From Pilaira anomala (taxonomy: Eukaryota; Mucoromycota; Mucoromycetes; Mucorales; Mucoraceae), in NCBI GenBank assembly GCA_025716855.1, contig JAIXMQ010000049.1:62001-126000 (forward strand): a stretch of 64,000 nucleotides of DNA, given 5' to 3'. This document shows, piece after piece, positions 1 to 12,568 of this stretch. Numbering within the stretch: position 1 is the first letter of the stretch; each line of letters begins with the position of its first letter. Below the pieces are notes generated by a model. The model searched no databases and had not been told where the DNA came from. It saw only the letters and a program-made list of their open reading frames with translations. The translations under genes were made by a program, and so were the position numbers.

Positions 1-890
1 TTAGAAAAGAAGACAAATGATCATACTAAATTATCTAATGCTATGAACGATTTGAAGGCAGCTAATGATAAACTTCAAGTATGTAACTTTCTTACAAATC
101 CTTTTTTTTTATTATTCACTTTTTTTTTTAATCATGTCTATATAGACTGCACTCTCTGAACAATCCGTTAGAGAACCTAGCGATATTTCCGAAAAAGAAA
201 AGGATATTGATCGTATGAGAAAGACGATGGCACAACAATTAGCTGATTTTGAAATGATGAAGAAGGCATTAATGCGAGATCTTCAAGGTCGTTGTGAAAA
301 GGTTGTTGAATTAGAAATGTCACTTGATGAAACGCGTGAACAATATAATAATATCTTGAGGGCAAGTAATAATAAAGCACAACAAAAGAAGATGGCTTTC
401 CTTGAACGTAACCTTGAACAATTAACAAACGTTCAAAAGCAGGTAAAATATATATATATATGTTGTATATAAATTTTTCTGTCTATATATTTATATATAT
501 ACAAATTTTTTTTAAAAAACATTTACTTTCATAAAGCTTGTTGAACAAAATAGCTCTCTCAAGAAGGAAGTAGCAATAGCTGAACGTAAATTGATTGCTA
601 GAAATGAACGTATTCAAAGCTTGGAATCGTTACTAGGAGACGCTCAAGAGAAATTGATCCATCAAAACCAAAAGTTTGAAGCACAACTTCAAGCTGTTAG
701 AGATAGATTGGAACAAGCAAGAACTCAAAAATCAAACCAACCTGCCATGTCTTCTTTAAATTTTGGTAGAATTGCTAAACCCTTAAGAGGTGGTGGAAAC
801 GTTGTTAATGTTGAACCTTCGGATGCTGATAATAAGCGTGAAAAGCGTTCTTCTTGGATGCCTGGATTCATGAATTCTGCTCGTCAATAA
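1..890 (+). CDS. Kinesin-1 heavy chain, C-terminal tail (5' truncated by window)
   Basis: This is the C-terminal part of a conventional kinesin heavy chain, the plus-end microtubule motor for organelle and vesicle transport. Three exons are visible (1-78, 146-442, 537-890) with GT..AG introns, and the frame is continuous from base 1. The predicted protein is a heptad-rich coiled coil rich in E, K, Q and L. It is followed by the tail motif GRIAKPLRGGG, the fungal form of the IAK autoinhibitory motif that folds back on the motor domain, and a basic end (KREKRSSWMPGF). The motor domain and neck lie upstream of the window. The gene is convergent with the hydrolase whose stop lies about 105 bp downstream. 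The kinesin-1 call rests on coiled coil plus IAK; other kinesin families lack this tail. Confidence 0.85.
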
Positions 891-997
891 TTATATATTA
901 TTACTTATTAAAAATAAAAAAATCTTTTGTAAATGAAATACTTCTTGTTGGATTATAGTTTATTTCATAATTTGTATGTACATTTTTTATTTATTTT

Positions 998-2548
998 TTA
1001 CACAAAGATGGTTTTAGGTTTTTGTTTATTAGTAGATGTCTTTTTGGTAGTGAAAGTTGTGTCTGTAGTAATAGTAGTACTTGTGGTTGAAAAGTGCTTT
1101 TTACCGAAACTAGCAGTACGAATTGTGGATTCCAGATCCGTATCCTCTTCTTCACTTGAGTTATCACTTGAATAGTTGGCATCATACGCTTCTTCATCAT
1201 CATCATCTTCTTCTTCTTCTTCTAATACTATTTCTAATCCTTCACTTGATCTTCTCATGGTATAAAATTGACTTGTATAATCGTATAATAATGTCTGATT
1301 ACGAGTATCCTCATCATTCTTCTTCTTTTGTCTTAAATGGCGCACAGCGCGATAACAAAAATCCGCAAAAGTAGCATCGGCCTTTACCAAGATACGTTTA
1401 TCCTTTACAACCTCTCTTACACAAAACCAATCATGAACACAGTCCTCGATCACATTTTCCCACTCGATTCCATCCTTCTCTGCCTTTCTAGCCAGATCAA
1501 GTGCGTCGTCACGCAGTACTTCCTTGTTACCGATAAACATTAAAACTTTATCAGGCAAGAAGGCTCGAAACCCAGTTTCAAGTTTATGAATTCCTAATAT
1601 TTGGTTTGATGATGTTGTGTCAGCAGGAGGAGGTAATAAGCCAGCAGCAGGACCACCTACTACTAAAGGTCTAAAATAATCCCTTTTGATGACTTTGGAT
1701 GTATAGAGAGAGATATAATCATATTTGACATTTTGTTTCCAAGATACCGAGTTGGTTTCATCGGTGACGATAGGAGAACTAAAGACGGCGCCTGCAGGCC
1801 TCGGTAGTTCGTTTAAAACGGTGGTGGTGGTGGTGGTGGTGGTGGTGGTATTATCTACTAGAAGATCATCTGTGACGATTTCAAACATACTTGGATCGTG
1901 TGTGATAAATAACATTTCTAAAATCAGAGAAGCGCCAGCCGAGTCACCGGTGACAACAATCTTTTCAGGATCCAACTGTAATGTTTTTGTTAGGTTTTCA
2001 TAGGCTCGTACGATATCTTCAACAGGACTAGGATATTTGTATTCGGGCGCTAAACGATAATCAATTGACATGATCATGGCTTCCATACCGTAACTCTGTT
2101 TCAATATTTTTATCCAGGATATCCATGTTTCCATAAACATGGTACTGCAACCAATTCTGAAACCACCGCCTAATATGTTTTATACATACAAAAAAAAAAA
2201 AAAAAAAAATTAATTTTTTTAATGTTCAAGGAGGAGGACACATTGTTTATCAGGTTTTTATATATATATATTTTTACCGTGCACGTTAAATAAAATGATA
2301 TCTGAATCATGAATTCTTCTTTTGAGTGTTTCTTTATCTAAATTTCGAACGTTTTCACCAATCCAACAACCTGACCATTCACCGTTCCAGGGTACTTTAT
2401 GAATCCAAGGTTTATGTGAATTTAATGGTTTCGTGATATCATTTAGAATTAACCTTGCTGCTGGTGCAGGTAATGAAAATACTTTTCGTAATAATTTAAT
2501 GGTTGCTCCAGGTGGTAATTTATTAAGTGCTACTCTTATTCGATTCAT
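998..2548 (-). CDS. Alpha/beta-hydrolase, HSL-type lipase/esterase
   Basis: Two exons (2548-2278, 2169-998) give about 480 aa. The splice rebuilds the oxyanion-hole motif HGGGF exactly across the 108-bp intron. The nucleophile elbow is GDSAGAS, the acid is probably the Asp in VLRDD, and the histidine is in VHDW. This order (HGGGF, GDSAG, LRDD, H) is that of the hormone-sensitive lipase/alpha-beta hydrolase-3 family, which cleaves carboxylic esters. The physiological substrate cannot be read from sequence. Two oddities are visible. A run of ten threonines, encoded by a triplet repeat near 1820-1850, interrupts the catalytic domain. After the catalytic His there is also a long acidic and Ser/Thr-rich C-terminal extension (EEEEEDDDDEE) that simple HSL esterases lack. 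It is convergent with the kinesin gene. Confidence 0.8.
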
Positions 2549-3964
2549 TTTTTTGAAAAAGTAAAAAAAAAAAAAAAAAATTGATTAAAATACTCTTTTT
2601 TTTTTTTTGTTATATATATATATATGTAGTTTCTCATTTTGCCCCCATTTTTTATTATATTATTCAGAAGTGTGAAATTTGTCATTGCTTTCCCATCACA
2701 AGTGTTACACTTTTTGAGGGGAATACAAAGTTTTAAAGCATTGTAACCATGTGATGTTCACTTTTCTGTGTACACACAATTTGCGCTTTTTTCACCAAGT
2801 TTTTTTTTTTTTAAACTAAAAAATAATAGCGCTTTTCTGGTAAAAAGTCAAAATGAGTTATTAGCATGAATGTTGTTATTGCTCTCTTGTACTCAGATCA
2901 AAATTTAATTTCGTTGATAAAAGAGTGTAGCTTTCAAACTTGATCGTTGAATCTTTTCAAACATAAATACACAATACGCGTTCATCTTTTTTTTTTTTTC
3001 TGACACTTTTAACCTAATAATGACTGAAAATCAATCTGATATTTCTTCTTCTTCTTCTTCTTCTTGACCTTACAATTATTGCTGAAAAATTTCAATGAGT
3101 TATTGTATAGTATCATTCTTTTTGAAATGATGCTTGACCTTGTGCATTGGGCTTATATAATTTCTTTTTTCAAATCATATATGTAATTCATGCATATCCA
3201 TAATATTATTTTCGAAGATGGTACTGTTTGAAAATCATACATACATACACACACACATATATATATATATATATATTGAGCAAATCTTAGTAGTACAACC
3301 TAACTATCCTCCATTCATTTATGTAAATATAGTTCTCATACATTAGGTCCAAATTACGAGTATTTTGGATTCGAGTTATTTTCTTCTTCGCATCCATTTG
3401 TTGTACTACTGACATCTTATAGAAAGACCACAAGTTAGTTAAAAGCTTCAATTGATACTTTTGGCTTCAACTTATTGCTCCATCATTCCTCTACTGGAGT
3501 GTTGCTTATCTGGAAACATGATTGGGTATCTTGAAAGGATTTTCTAAAAGTCGCTTTGTGGGGGGGGGGGGGGATATTCATGTAAAATGATGAAATTGTT
3601 GCTGCTACTTTAATTAAAGGCAGCAAACAATGGTGCAAAACTGAAAAAGGGGTTTTCTAAATAGCAATGAAGAAGTCGATGGTTACGCAGTTAATCTTAA
3701 TGCAATTGGGGGGGGGGGATTGAAAATCCATTGCTTTTCCAAATCGAGATTTGCTTTTATCGTTTCTATTCAGGTTTAGTTTTCTTTTTTCGCTGTGAAT
3801 GAAAGTTTTGTTTTGCTTCCAATCAAAGTAACCAAATGGAAGAACGAAAAAGCAGTCTTTTAGAGTCATAAAAAAAAAAAGTAGACTTTTTTTCATCTAG
3901 GTCCCAATATATATAACATATACAACACCCTTTTTTTTTTTTCACTTATATTAAAAAAAAAAAA
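2549..3964. other. Intergenic region, no gene seen
   Basis: This is the shared upstream region of the divergent hydrolase (-) and HIS3 (+) genes. I see no convincing coding exon. It holds A/T homopolymers, a short (TA)n/(CA)n tract near 3241-3275, and two long G-runs near 3560-3573 and 3709-3718, unusual in such AT-rich DNA. Confidence 0.6.
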
Positions 3965-4631
3965 ATGGATACTCCTCGTACCGCTACTTTAGACAGAAAG
4001 ACAAACGAAACTGATATTAAGGTTACTATTAACCTTGATGACAAGTTTGACCAAAAGATTCATATTGACACAGGCATTGGTTTCCTTGACCATGTAAGTT
4101 TTTTTTTTTTTTGCAATGTCAAAAAAAAAAAAAAAAAGCTAACAAACAAACAAAAAAATTTAGATGTATCACGCACTTGCCAAGCACGGTGGATGGTCAT
4201 TAAATTTAGTTTGTAAGGGAGATATTCATATTGACGATCATCATACAGCGGAAGATACAGGTATTGCACTTGGTATGGCCTTCAAGCAAGCACTTGGTAC
4301 ACCTCGTGGTATTAAACGATTTGGATCCGCTTTCTGTCCTTTGGATGAAGCCCTCTCAAGATCTGTTGTGGATATCTCAGGTCGTCCCTTTGCAGATATT
4401 AATCTTGATTTGAAGCGAGAGATGATTGGACAATTATCGTGTGAGATGATTCCTCATGTATTAGAAAGTTTTGCAGGTGCTGCCGGGATTACACTTCATG
4501 TAGATGTATTGAAGGGTAAAAATGATCATCATAAAGCAGAATCCGCTTTCAAGTCATTGGCTGTAGCGATTCGTGAAGCTGTTTCTAGAACGGGTACCAA
4601 TGATGTTCCTTCTACAAAGGGTGTTTTATAG
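3965..4631 (+). CDS. HIS3: Imidazoleglycerol-phosphate dehydratase
   Basis: This enzyme removes water from imidazole glycerol phosphate to give imidazole acetol phosphate, the sixth step of histidine biosynthesis, in the cytosol. Two exons (3965-4093, 4164-4631) encode 198 aa, a normal length for the monofunctional fungal enzyme. The two metal-binding His/Glu signatures of the twinned fold are visible: [16 protein letters not shown] in the first half and [16 protein letters not shown] in the second, along with [17 protein letters not shown], which is rebuilt across the intron. The ATG directly follows an A-tract and is the first in frame. There is no fusion to other His enzymes, as usual for fungal HIS3. 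Confidence 0.95.
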
Positions 4632-4748
4632 AGTTAAAAAAAAAAAATGATATTTTTATTGTACGGAAAAATAAAAAATAAAATCTCTTTCTCTGTCTCT
4701 CAATTTCTCGTTTTATAATTCTCAACAGGTTTTCTATCAACGTGGTTA

Positions 4749-4750
<2 letters not shown>

Positions 4751-4796
<46 letters not shown>
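4751..4796. repeat. 46-bp poly-A homopolymer between convergent genes
   Basis: An uninterrupted run of 46 A lies between the stop codons of HIS3 (+) and the ceramide synthase gene (-). It is the longest of many A/T homopolymers in the window. A run this long is prone to length error in sequencing. Confidence 0.95.
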
Positions 4797-4801
<5 letters not shown>

Positions 4802-4859
4802 AGTTGAAAGATTGTTGTACAAAGAGAGTTGTTTTTCTTTTCTTTTTTTTCTTTTTACT

Positions 4860-6195
4860 TTACCCCTCTTGTTTATCATCATCTTCTTCTTCATCACTAC
4901 GAGTATCTTCTGCATTTTTACCCTTTAAAACTCTTACAATGACTTTAACAATCATTGCAAACCAATAAACCATAATAATGTTCAACATGACAAACAAAAA
5001 TATATAAATCTTTTGAGTGATCGGTGTAAAATATTTTCCTTTCTCAGGTTCCCATTTCATATCAAGATAGGTTGCTGGTTCAACTAAAATACATGATTGT
5101 TTTTTTTAAAAGAATTAAAAAAAAAAAAAAAAAAAACTTTTTCTTTTTTCTTTTTTTTTTACCCGTCGTTGCCCAGATAATGATGGAAAATAAAATGTGT
5201 CTTGTAATAGGCCATGAAAGTGCAAATAAACCAAATGTGATATCACACGTTAAAGATAACCCAAGATACTTTAAAACTTTAGCGAGCTAAATAAAACTTA
5301 TAAGTATATATAAATACCACATTTTAAATAAAACTCGTCTTTTTTCTTTTTTTTTTTTTTGTTACCGAAAGAATAATATCAGAAAGATCCATACAACAAA
5401 GAACTGCATTTCCAATTCTTGTAAAGTTTGTATAATAACTCGAAGCGATCAAAAGAATTGTAATAAAATGATGAGTGACCATAGCAAAATGATCTTTTCT
5501 TCTCTTTTCAATATGAATTGTATACACTTGCTGAATCCAAAATGCAAGTTGCATTAAATAGTAAACTTTAGTTTCTTTAGAAATAAGAATATGAGGGTAA
5601 TCAATCCAGTATTGAGAAGTGTTAAACCAATGAGGACTATGGTACATGATATACTAAAATATATTTAGAAGAAGCCTAAATCTCTGTCTTTTTATTTATT
5701 TATTTTACCATGCCAAGTGTCCAAAATACACTATAATAACTAAACGACCATCCTTGTTCTGCAAATCTCTCTCTTTTTGAAAAAGGTTTTATTCCAACCG
5801 ATTTTGCAATTGGATGAAAAAAGAATCGCATAGCCGTTGCACGTAAAAATGTAAATGCAACTACCCAAAAAGCAACAAAATAATAATCATCTCTACCTTT
5901 ATCGTATTGGCCTTGACCTACACGATACGATATGGATAGACATTTCATTGCTTTTGGATCTCCTAGATAGTAAGTACCTAACACATATAAACAGATGATA
6001 CCCGTAATTTCTAGTATATATAGATTAAATATAATGTAATCTCTCTCCCCCCCCCTTTTTTTTTTGTCAATCATTTTTATCTTGGTTACCAAGTTCATAT
6101 TTCAGTACACGTCGCTTAAAACTATTTGTTTGTTGTTGCTGTTTAGTACAAGTAGCTTGATTTTTCTTCTTTTCTGACCGTAAGTCGCTTGTCAT
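4860..6195 (-). CDS. Ceramide synthase, Lag1/Lac1 family (TLC domain)
   Basis: Five exons (6195-6090, 6010-5709, 5653-5366, 5286-5163, 5083-4860) give 347 aa. The protein is a multi-spanning ER membrane protein that N-acylates sphingoid bases with acyl-CoA. The Lag1 motif is clear: adjacent catalytic histidines in MVTHHFITILLIASSYY, followed by NFTRIGNAV and CCMDLSD (fungal enzymes typically have MD where animal ones have HD). Upstream are a Trp/Phe-rich stretch and the segment FAEQGWSFSYYSVFW typical of Lag1 proteins. The C-terminus is cytosolic and acidic (RSDEEEDDDKQEG), similar to the regulatory tails of yeast Lag1/Lac1. I chose the ATG at 6195; an open frame continues upstream but reads only CT-rich promoter DNA as Ser/Phe/Leu. 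Confidence 0.88.
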
Positions 6196-6811
6196 GGATA
6201 CTAAAAATGAATAGAAAAGAGAAAGAAAGAGCGAGGGCGTGTGTGTATTGAGATGAGGGAAAGAGAAGAAAAATAAGAAACGAAAAAGAGAAGTGAAGGG
6301 GGAGGAGAGGAGAAGAGGGGTAGAAATAATAAACATGTCGGTGTTTTAACGGTTTAATGGTTTATCACCATCAGGAAGAAGTGTGTTATAATTTATACAC
6401 ATGCAAAAAAAAAAGATCTTCTTTTTTCTTATTCTCATACAAATAATAAACTACATGAAATAAAATAAAGTCGTGACTTTTATACAAAGTCTTTTTTTTT
6501 TTTCTTCTTTCATGTAATGAAATAAACAATATAATCTTGGTTTATAGCATATGCTACATAAAAAGAGTGTCGTTTTTACTTTTGGGATACAGAAAATACC
6601 GTGTTACGTATCACGACTTTTTTTTTACATATCATTGGCTCCTATAAACTTTTCTCATTATCATTATTTTTGAATAGAAATAACAAACATTACATTTATA
6701 TTTAAAAAAAAAGCATGAGTTCAGTTGAATATTTATACATGCAGGTACATCAATGATTTATATCACTTTTTTTTTTTTTTTATATTACTGCAAGAATATT
6801 TTTATGACAGC

Positions 6812-6851
<40 letters not shown>

Positions 6852-7144
6852 AGACAAAATCTGTCAAATTCCTATTGACAGGAAAAACTTTAAAAAAAAA
6901 CAGTAATGATGCTACATCCGCTCATTGATAAACCTCTTTTATTTTGAATAAATAAAAAACGGGGGATTCTTTTTATCCGGATATTAAAAGACAGTGTATA
7001 TAATAAGTAATGATTTTAAAAACAAAAAAAGATTTTATATAGTAAGAGTTGAGAGTGTATATTTGTAAAAAATGGGAAATGTAGTGTTAAAAAAAAATGA
7101 AAATGAAATGCTAAAAAATAAAATAAAATAAAATAAAAAAAGAT
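6196..7144. other. Intergenic region with long T-tract
   Basis: This lies between the ceramide synthase start and the pyruvate decarboxylase stop. It contains a purine/pyrimidine-skewed promoter stretch (6200-6320), a run of about 35 T (6815-6849) and, just after it, a small inverted repeat CTGTCAA/TTGACAG (6861-6881). No exon was recognised. Confidence 0.6.
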
Positions 7145-8906
7145 TTAACGGTTTTCAGAAGAAGCAACAAGAAGTTCAAGTTCACGAGGAGCATCAAATT
7201 GAGGCATGACGACTTCAAGGAAATGAATCTTATTAGGGTTGGCCTGAACATCCTTCATAGCGGACTCGAATTCATCACGGGTAGCGACTTTACCTTGGAA
7301 GCCGACCTTGGAGCAACCCAGTTCTTGATTACGTTGAATATTGGCACCAAAGAAATCAAGTGCCTTATTGTACTCCCACATTTGGAAGTTGTTATAAGAG
7401 CGATCAGGACCATGAATTAACTTTTCAATCAAATAACCATCGTTATTCAAAAGGAAGACAACAGGTGTAAGACCATGACGAAGGAAGACCGAGATCTCTT
7501 GAGCTGTCAATTGGAAGGAGCCATCACCCACAAAGAGATACACACGACGCTGACGATCCGCCATGGCAGCACCTACTGCAGCACCTACCGAGAAACCAAT
7601 AGATCCCCAAAGAATTTGTGTGATATAGGTCGTTCCCTTAGGACCGTCCATGTTTAAAGAAGCAAATTCCGCTGTACCGGTTTCAGCACAAACAATTGCA
7701 TTTTCATCCATGAATTCAGGTACCTTGTTCCAGAAGTAGTTATGCGTGATCTCATCCGTACCTTCCTTGATTGGTTCAGGCTTACCACGAGGACCGAGTT
7801 CAAATACACGAGGTTCCTTAGGAAGTGCTTCAGTTAAGAGAGGAATGAATTCCATCATGGAGACCTTTTGATATTCAGCACAGAACACGATGGTAGCAAA
7901 AGAATGAAGTGTGATGGTCTTGGATCGATTCAGGGAATAAGAAAAGTTACCGGTATTGAAATCAGATTTGATAGAACCAATCTCGATAATCAAATCAGCT
8001 TGATGAATTTCCTTGTCAATGGATTCAAGCGTAATGTTACCAGAATAACAACCACGGTAAGAAGCAAGTGATTCATCTACAGCGCCTTTACCCATAGGAG
8101 CAACATAAGTAGGGAAACCAGATCGTTGAATGAACTCTTGAACCGACTTTTCACAACGATTACGAAGTACACAACCATCGACGACAATCACAGGATGAGA
8201 AGCCTTGTGGATGGCGTCCAAGACGACCTTGAGTGCAATTTCTTGGGTTTGAGCAGGGTTCTTGGGAAGTGTGATGGTAAGAGGAGGAAGTTCAGGGACT
8301 TGGACTTCATGATGAATCAAGTCGATAGGGATACCAATGTAACCTGTACGCTTTGAAAGGACAGCTTGAGAGATAACACGATCGATTTCAGCAATCGCGT
8401 TTTGAGCCTTTAAATGAGTCGAGGCACAAGTGATCATGGAAGACATTTGGAAAAAGACGTCAAAGTTACCATCACCTAAGGAATGATGAAGCATAGCCCC
8501 AGCTGCTTGAGACTTGGTAGAAGGTGTACCGACAATATGGATGACGGGAAGCATCTCAGAGTAAGAACCGGCAATTCCGTTTACGGCAGAAAGTTCACCA
8601 ACACCAAATGTGGTTACAACAGCACCTGCTCCACGAATACGAGCGTAACCGTCAGCGGCATAAGATGCGTTCAATTCGTTGGCGTTGTTACCCCAAGTGA
8701 GTTCTGGGTCATCTTCAATGATATCTAACAAAGGCTAAAAAAAATATAAAAAAAAGTAAATAAAAAAAAAGATGTGGTCAAAATACAATAAGTTTTTTTT
8801 TTTACTTTACCATGTTGAAGTCACCAGGAACACCAAAGACGACATCAATGTTAATTTCCTTGAGACGGTTGATAAGATGTTGACCGATAGAAATAGTAGA
8901 GGACAT
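7145..8906 (-). CDS. PDC: Pyruvate decarboxylase
   Basis: A thiamine-diphosphate enzyme that converts pyruvate to acetaldehyde and CO2, the committed step to ethanol, in the cytosol. Two exons (8906-8811, 8734-7145) give 561 aa, the usual PDC length. The short first exon supplies the N-terminus (SIGQHLINRLKEINIDVVFGVPGDFNM). The N-terminal catalytic Glu is in NNANELNASYAADGYAR, the catalytic HH pair is in AMLHHSLGDG, and the ThDP/Mg motif starts GDGSFQLTAQE and ends NNDGYLIE. The N-terminal GVPGDFN distinguishes PDC from acetolactate synthase. Codon choice is strongly biased (ATC, GGT, AAG), consistent with high expression. A possible alternative is an indolepyruvate or phenylpyruvate decarboxylase of the same family, but overall similarity favours PDC. 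Confidence 0.93.
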
Positions 8907-10497
8907 TTTTTGTTTTTTTTTAAAAAAAGTAGTATATTAAGTTTTTTTATTATTAAAAAAGAACTGAATGAAGAATAATTTGATGAAAAAAAGCTTAGCT
9001 CTTTTATACTATTTTTTTTTTTTTTTTTTTTTTCGTATCAACGTAATCCGGTGCTGTACACACAACCCTTTTTTTTTTTTCTGCAAAGAAAACGTATGTC
9101 AAACTACGATTATCCCCGATTTCATTCCGCTCTTTGAAAAATTGCTTAAAAAAAAAGTTATCTTTTTTTAATCTATATATTCTTTTTTAGCGTCATTTTT
9201 TCTTACAAAAAAGAAAAAGAATTTACTTTTTGTTACGCGATTATTTTCGTTATTTGTTATGTTGAGAAAGAGAGAATTGTACACGAAACAAGTTTTTTTT
9301 TTTGTATCATAAAAACAAATAAAAAAGGCTCTTTTTTTTTTAGTTTTTTAGTTTACTAAATTTGGTAACATCGATAAGACTATAATAAATAGTTTAGCAT
9401 ATTACTTTTTTTACGTTGAATGACAACTCTCTTTCTTCTTTTTCCTGCTTTTTTTTTTCTTTTGATTTTATCATATTAAATTACCGCACAAAAAAAAAAT
9501 GAATCATAATCCATAAAAAAAAAAAATCCTTGTTTTAGATTCATATTCCAAAGAGTGATCAGCAAAGACCCTGAAAGATTACAAAAAGTCGTTCGACACT
9601 TTTAATAAAAAATGCTGTTACATTTTATTCAATTAGGAAATGAGCACTGATAACAGTGTTTTTATTTTGATTGTCAGATTTATAAACGCATGATTCTGTG
9701 CTACAATTTTTAAAAAAAAAAGAAATTTCAAAAACGCTACTTTTTTTTTTGATGTCATCGTGCTATCATTTTTTTTTTTATGTCTGTCTCGCTAAAAATC
9801 TTCTTTGAGTTCTTTTTTTTAGTAGTGTTTATATCCGATGGTAGACAATGAGATTTTTTAGAGTGAGAAAAAGAATTATAAAGAGAGAGAGAAAAAAAAA
9901 ACCCTCTCCCCCCCCTGAGATTTAAAATAGATATAAATCGGGAACTTTAGAAAAGGGTAATTCCGACCTTCCAAGAAGTAATATTGTGCTCGTGCGTCTC
10001 TCTGTGTGTGTGTGTGTGTGTTCAAGCTTGAGAGGCTGGGTTCCATCCAATGAATGAGTTTCCCTAAAGATCCTAAACAAGATCCGTGGTCTTCCCGCTG
10101 TCATAAAGTAATTTTTTATCTGCTACGTATATCTTTGATTTTAATAGATACGAATTAATTTTTTTTTTTTCTTGGAAAAAAAAAAAGTAAAGAAAAGGCT
10201 TCTGTTAATGATAGACTCAGTTTTATTTTATTGATAAGTAAATGTTGAAAAGGCTCTTAGAAAGATAGTGATTCTCTGAAATAAAAAAATGGTTCGACTT
10301 TTCCCAGTTAATCCCATTTCAAATCGCTAAGAGAGAAGACAAAAACAAGTTTTACCCGCGTCTTTAAAAATAGACTTTTTTTTGATAAAGCAAGCAAAAA
10401 TTGTAATAGTGATAATCGCTTGAGATCCGTTGTTCCTTTTTATTGATACAATCTATTAGCTGAGTATATTGTCTTTGGGCTTTTAAACACGATTCTT

Positions 10498-10533
<36 letters not shown>

Positions 10534-10675
10534 AGATCTCGACCTTACATGGTGGAGTATGAAAAGACGATTATTTTGCATGAAAAGTAAAAAAGGGGCT
10601 TTTATTTCAATTCAGATTGTCTTATATTACTGATACGAATATAATAGATTGTATATAACAGACAAAAAAAGCAAT

Positions 10676-10703
<28 letters not shown>
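8907..10703. other. Intergenic region, no gene seen
   Basis: The PDC promoter side and the region downstream of ARP10. It is dominated by A/T homopolymers (including a run of about 30 A near 10501-10531) and a (TG)n tract near 10003-10020. Both strands were read for tRNA B-boxes and spliced exons; none was convincing. Confidence 0.55.
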
Positions 10704-10710
<7 letters not shown>

Positions 10711-10711
10711 T
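10674..10711. repeat. (TTTA)n microsatellite overlapping the ARP10 stop codon
   Basis: A tetranucleotide tract runs into the end of the ARP10 coding sequence. On the minus strand the last codons and the stop (AAT AAA TAA) are part of the (TAAA)n repeat. Since TAA recurs in the repeat, repeat-length changes would barely alter the protein end. Confidence 0.85.
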
Positions 10712-12296
10712 TACCAGCGTTTCCAAGCTCTCTATCAAGGGAAGAATCGACAGGACTATTCCAATTACCAATAGACCAATCTGTAACGATACCCGAAAAC
10801 TTTTCTTTTGTAATTTCTTCACCGGATAACTTGAGCGACCCAACCAAGGACCCACCAATCCAGCCACGCACATTATTCATAAAGATCCGACCTGCCCCTT
10901 TATCCTCAGGATTCTCAATAAACTTGATCGACTTATTCAACCGAAGCAACTGGCCAAACCTTCTCTTTTCATAATCCACCGGATCCTTCATGATCCTACT
11001 CAACTCTTGTTTCATCCGCGTCTGAAATCCCGGTAAAAGTGAGGTACCGCCAATAAACAACATGCTTGAAATCAATGGTTTACGTAAATCCGCTGGTATC
11101 TTTAATAAACTATCCAGAATACTTTGTGCAATACTCATTTCATCTTCATCTCCTTCAAATAATACTTCACTCGTTCTCTCTCGAATCCATCCGGGTATTA
11201 ATAAATTCGCTCGTGTCCCGTCTTTTAATGTGATGGGATAATAAAGATCGGTTGCACTACTAAAGTTCTTATAACTCTCAATTGAGGGTTGGGTGATCAT
11301 CACGGGTGAACAGAAGAGGACCCGTGTCTTGATGTCTTCTAGGAGTTCAGGCGTTAATAAGTTACTGGGTATGTTGTTATGGGGTGCAAGTGAAAGGTGT
11401 AAATTGGAGGGAGGAATGAATCGACCGTGCTCGTATAGTAAATTCGAAAGTCGTTTTGTAATGGATGATCCTGCCAGTGGTGTTGTAGAAATGTAAGGTA
11501 CGAGAGGTCTTGAGATGTAAATCTAATTTATAAATAGGTGAGTTTTTTTTTTTTTTTTTTTTTTTGTATGTATATATAATAGAATAGAACTTTACAGGAA
11601 GTACAGTGGTTTCCAAGTTTCCTACATCAATCACTAAACCTGTTGTTAAACCAGTAGTTAATAAAGCCATGAGATGAATTGGAACAAATGATATAGAAGG
11701 TACTTGAAAATAATCAAATAAAAGTCGAGCAATCATTTGTTTTAAAACCACTGGTGCTAAAGGTGATTCACAAATAATTACTTTTCGAGATTTTGGATCA
11801 GTTAATAATAATCTATACAATAAAAAAAAGTTCAGTGCCTTTTTTTTTTAAAAAAATACCAGCTTATTTTTAATATATACCTGAAATAAATATCATGTAA
11901 TAACTTTTTTAAACGTTCTTCTATTTGAGTTAAATTTCCTTTTGCCATAATATCAAGATGATAGAGTTCGCCAAGCTGTGATATATATATCAGTCTTCGT
12001 TTTTTATCCTAAAGAGGTAATTTTATTATTATTATTACCTCGCCATTGACACGAATCACTTCACCATCTGCGTCACGAGCTTGACCAAGATTAGACCAAG
12101 TGGGTACAGAATGTCTTGGTGAAGATTCACCAGAGAAACCGCACTTGATATAAAGAGAACCTATATCAAGTACAACTCTATCTTCTGTACCATAGATAGA
12201 GTGACGACGGGCAAAGTTATGAAAAGAAGAAGCCGTTGTGTAGTTGGAAAGATAATTAGAGGACAAAGGTTCTGATGAAACCGATGTCGTAGTCAT
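10704..12296 (-). CDS. ARP10: Actin-related protein 10 (dynactin Arp11/Arp10)
   Basis: Four exons (12296-12039, 11975-11881, 11812-11596, 11522-10704) give 462 aa. The protein caps the pointed end of the Arp1 filament in dynactin, the dynein adaptor. Matches to the ARP10 family run along the whole length: VVLDIGSLYIKCGFSGE at the N-terminus, KVIICESPLAPVVLKQ, FVPIHLMALLTTGL, VIDVGNLETTVLPIY and VIGGTS-like MLFIGGTSLLPGF near the C-terminus. The actin ATP-binding loop is poorly conserved, as in known ARP10 proteins. About 40 residues precede the actin fold and look disordered. The 5' gene in this direction is BiP, 270 bp away, with no obvious functional link. Confidence 0.85.
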
Positions 12297-12568
12297 GTTT
12301 TTCTTTTTTTTATTATGAAAAAGAAAACAGGGCCAAAGTAAAAAAAAAATATACTTCCAAATGAAAAAAAAAAAAAAAAGTTGTTCAGTCTCAGCTTATT
12401 AAGATAGCACAAAAAAAATGAATAAAAAAGAAGTGATATTAATTTGTTTATGTGTATAAAAGTGTGATTACTTTTTTATTTATTAAAAAGAAAGAAAAAA
12501 AAAAATTTGTGTGTGTGTGTGTGTATATATTTATGAAGAGATGTGGAAAATGGGGTTATAGAGTCAAT

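Noticed and set aside
3558..3720. Poly-G tracts as possible G-quadruplexes
   Set aside because: Two single isolated runs about 135 bp apart; no four-run G4 pattern is seen, so only noted as composition oddity.
6067..6336. Longer N-terminus for the ceramide synthase (start at 6336)
   Set aside because: The extra residues are Ser/Phe/Leu read from a CT-rich promoter stretch; the ATG at 6195 is the better start.
9922..10104. Minus-strand 60-aa open frame
   Set aside because: It reads through a (TG)n microsatellite as His-Thr repeats; no splice, composition or family support.
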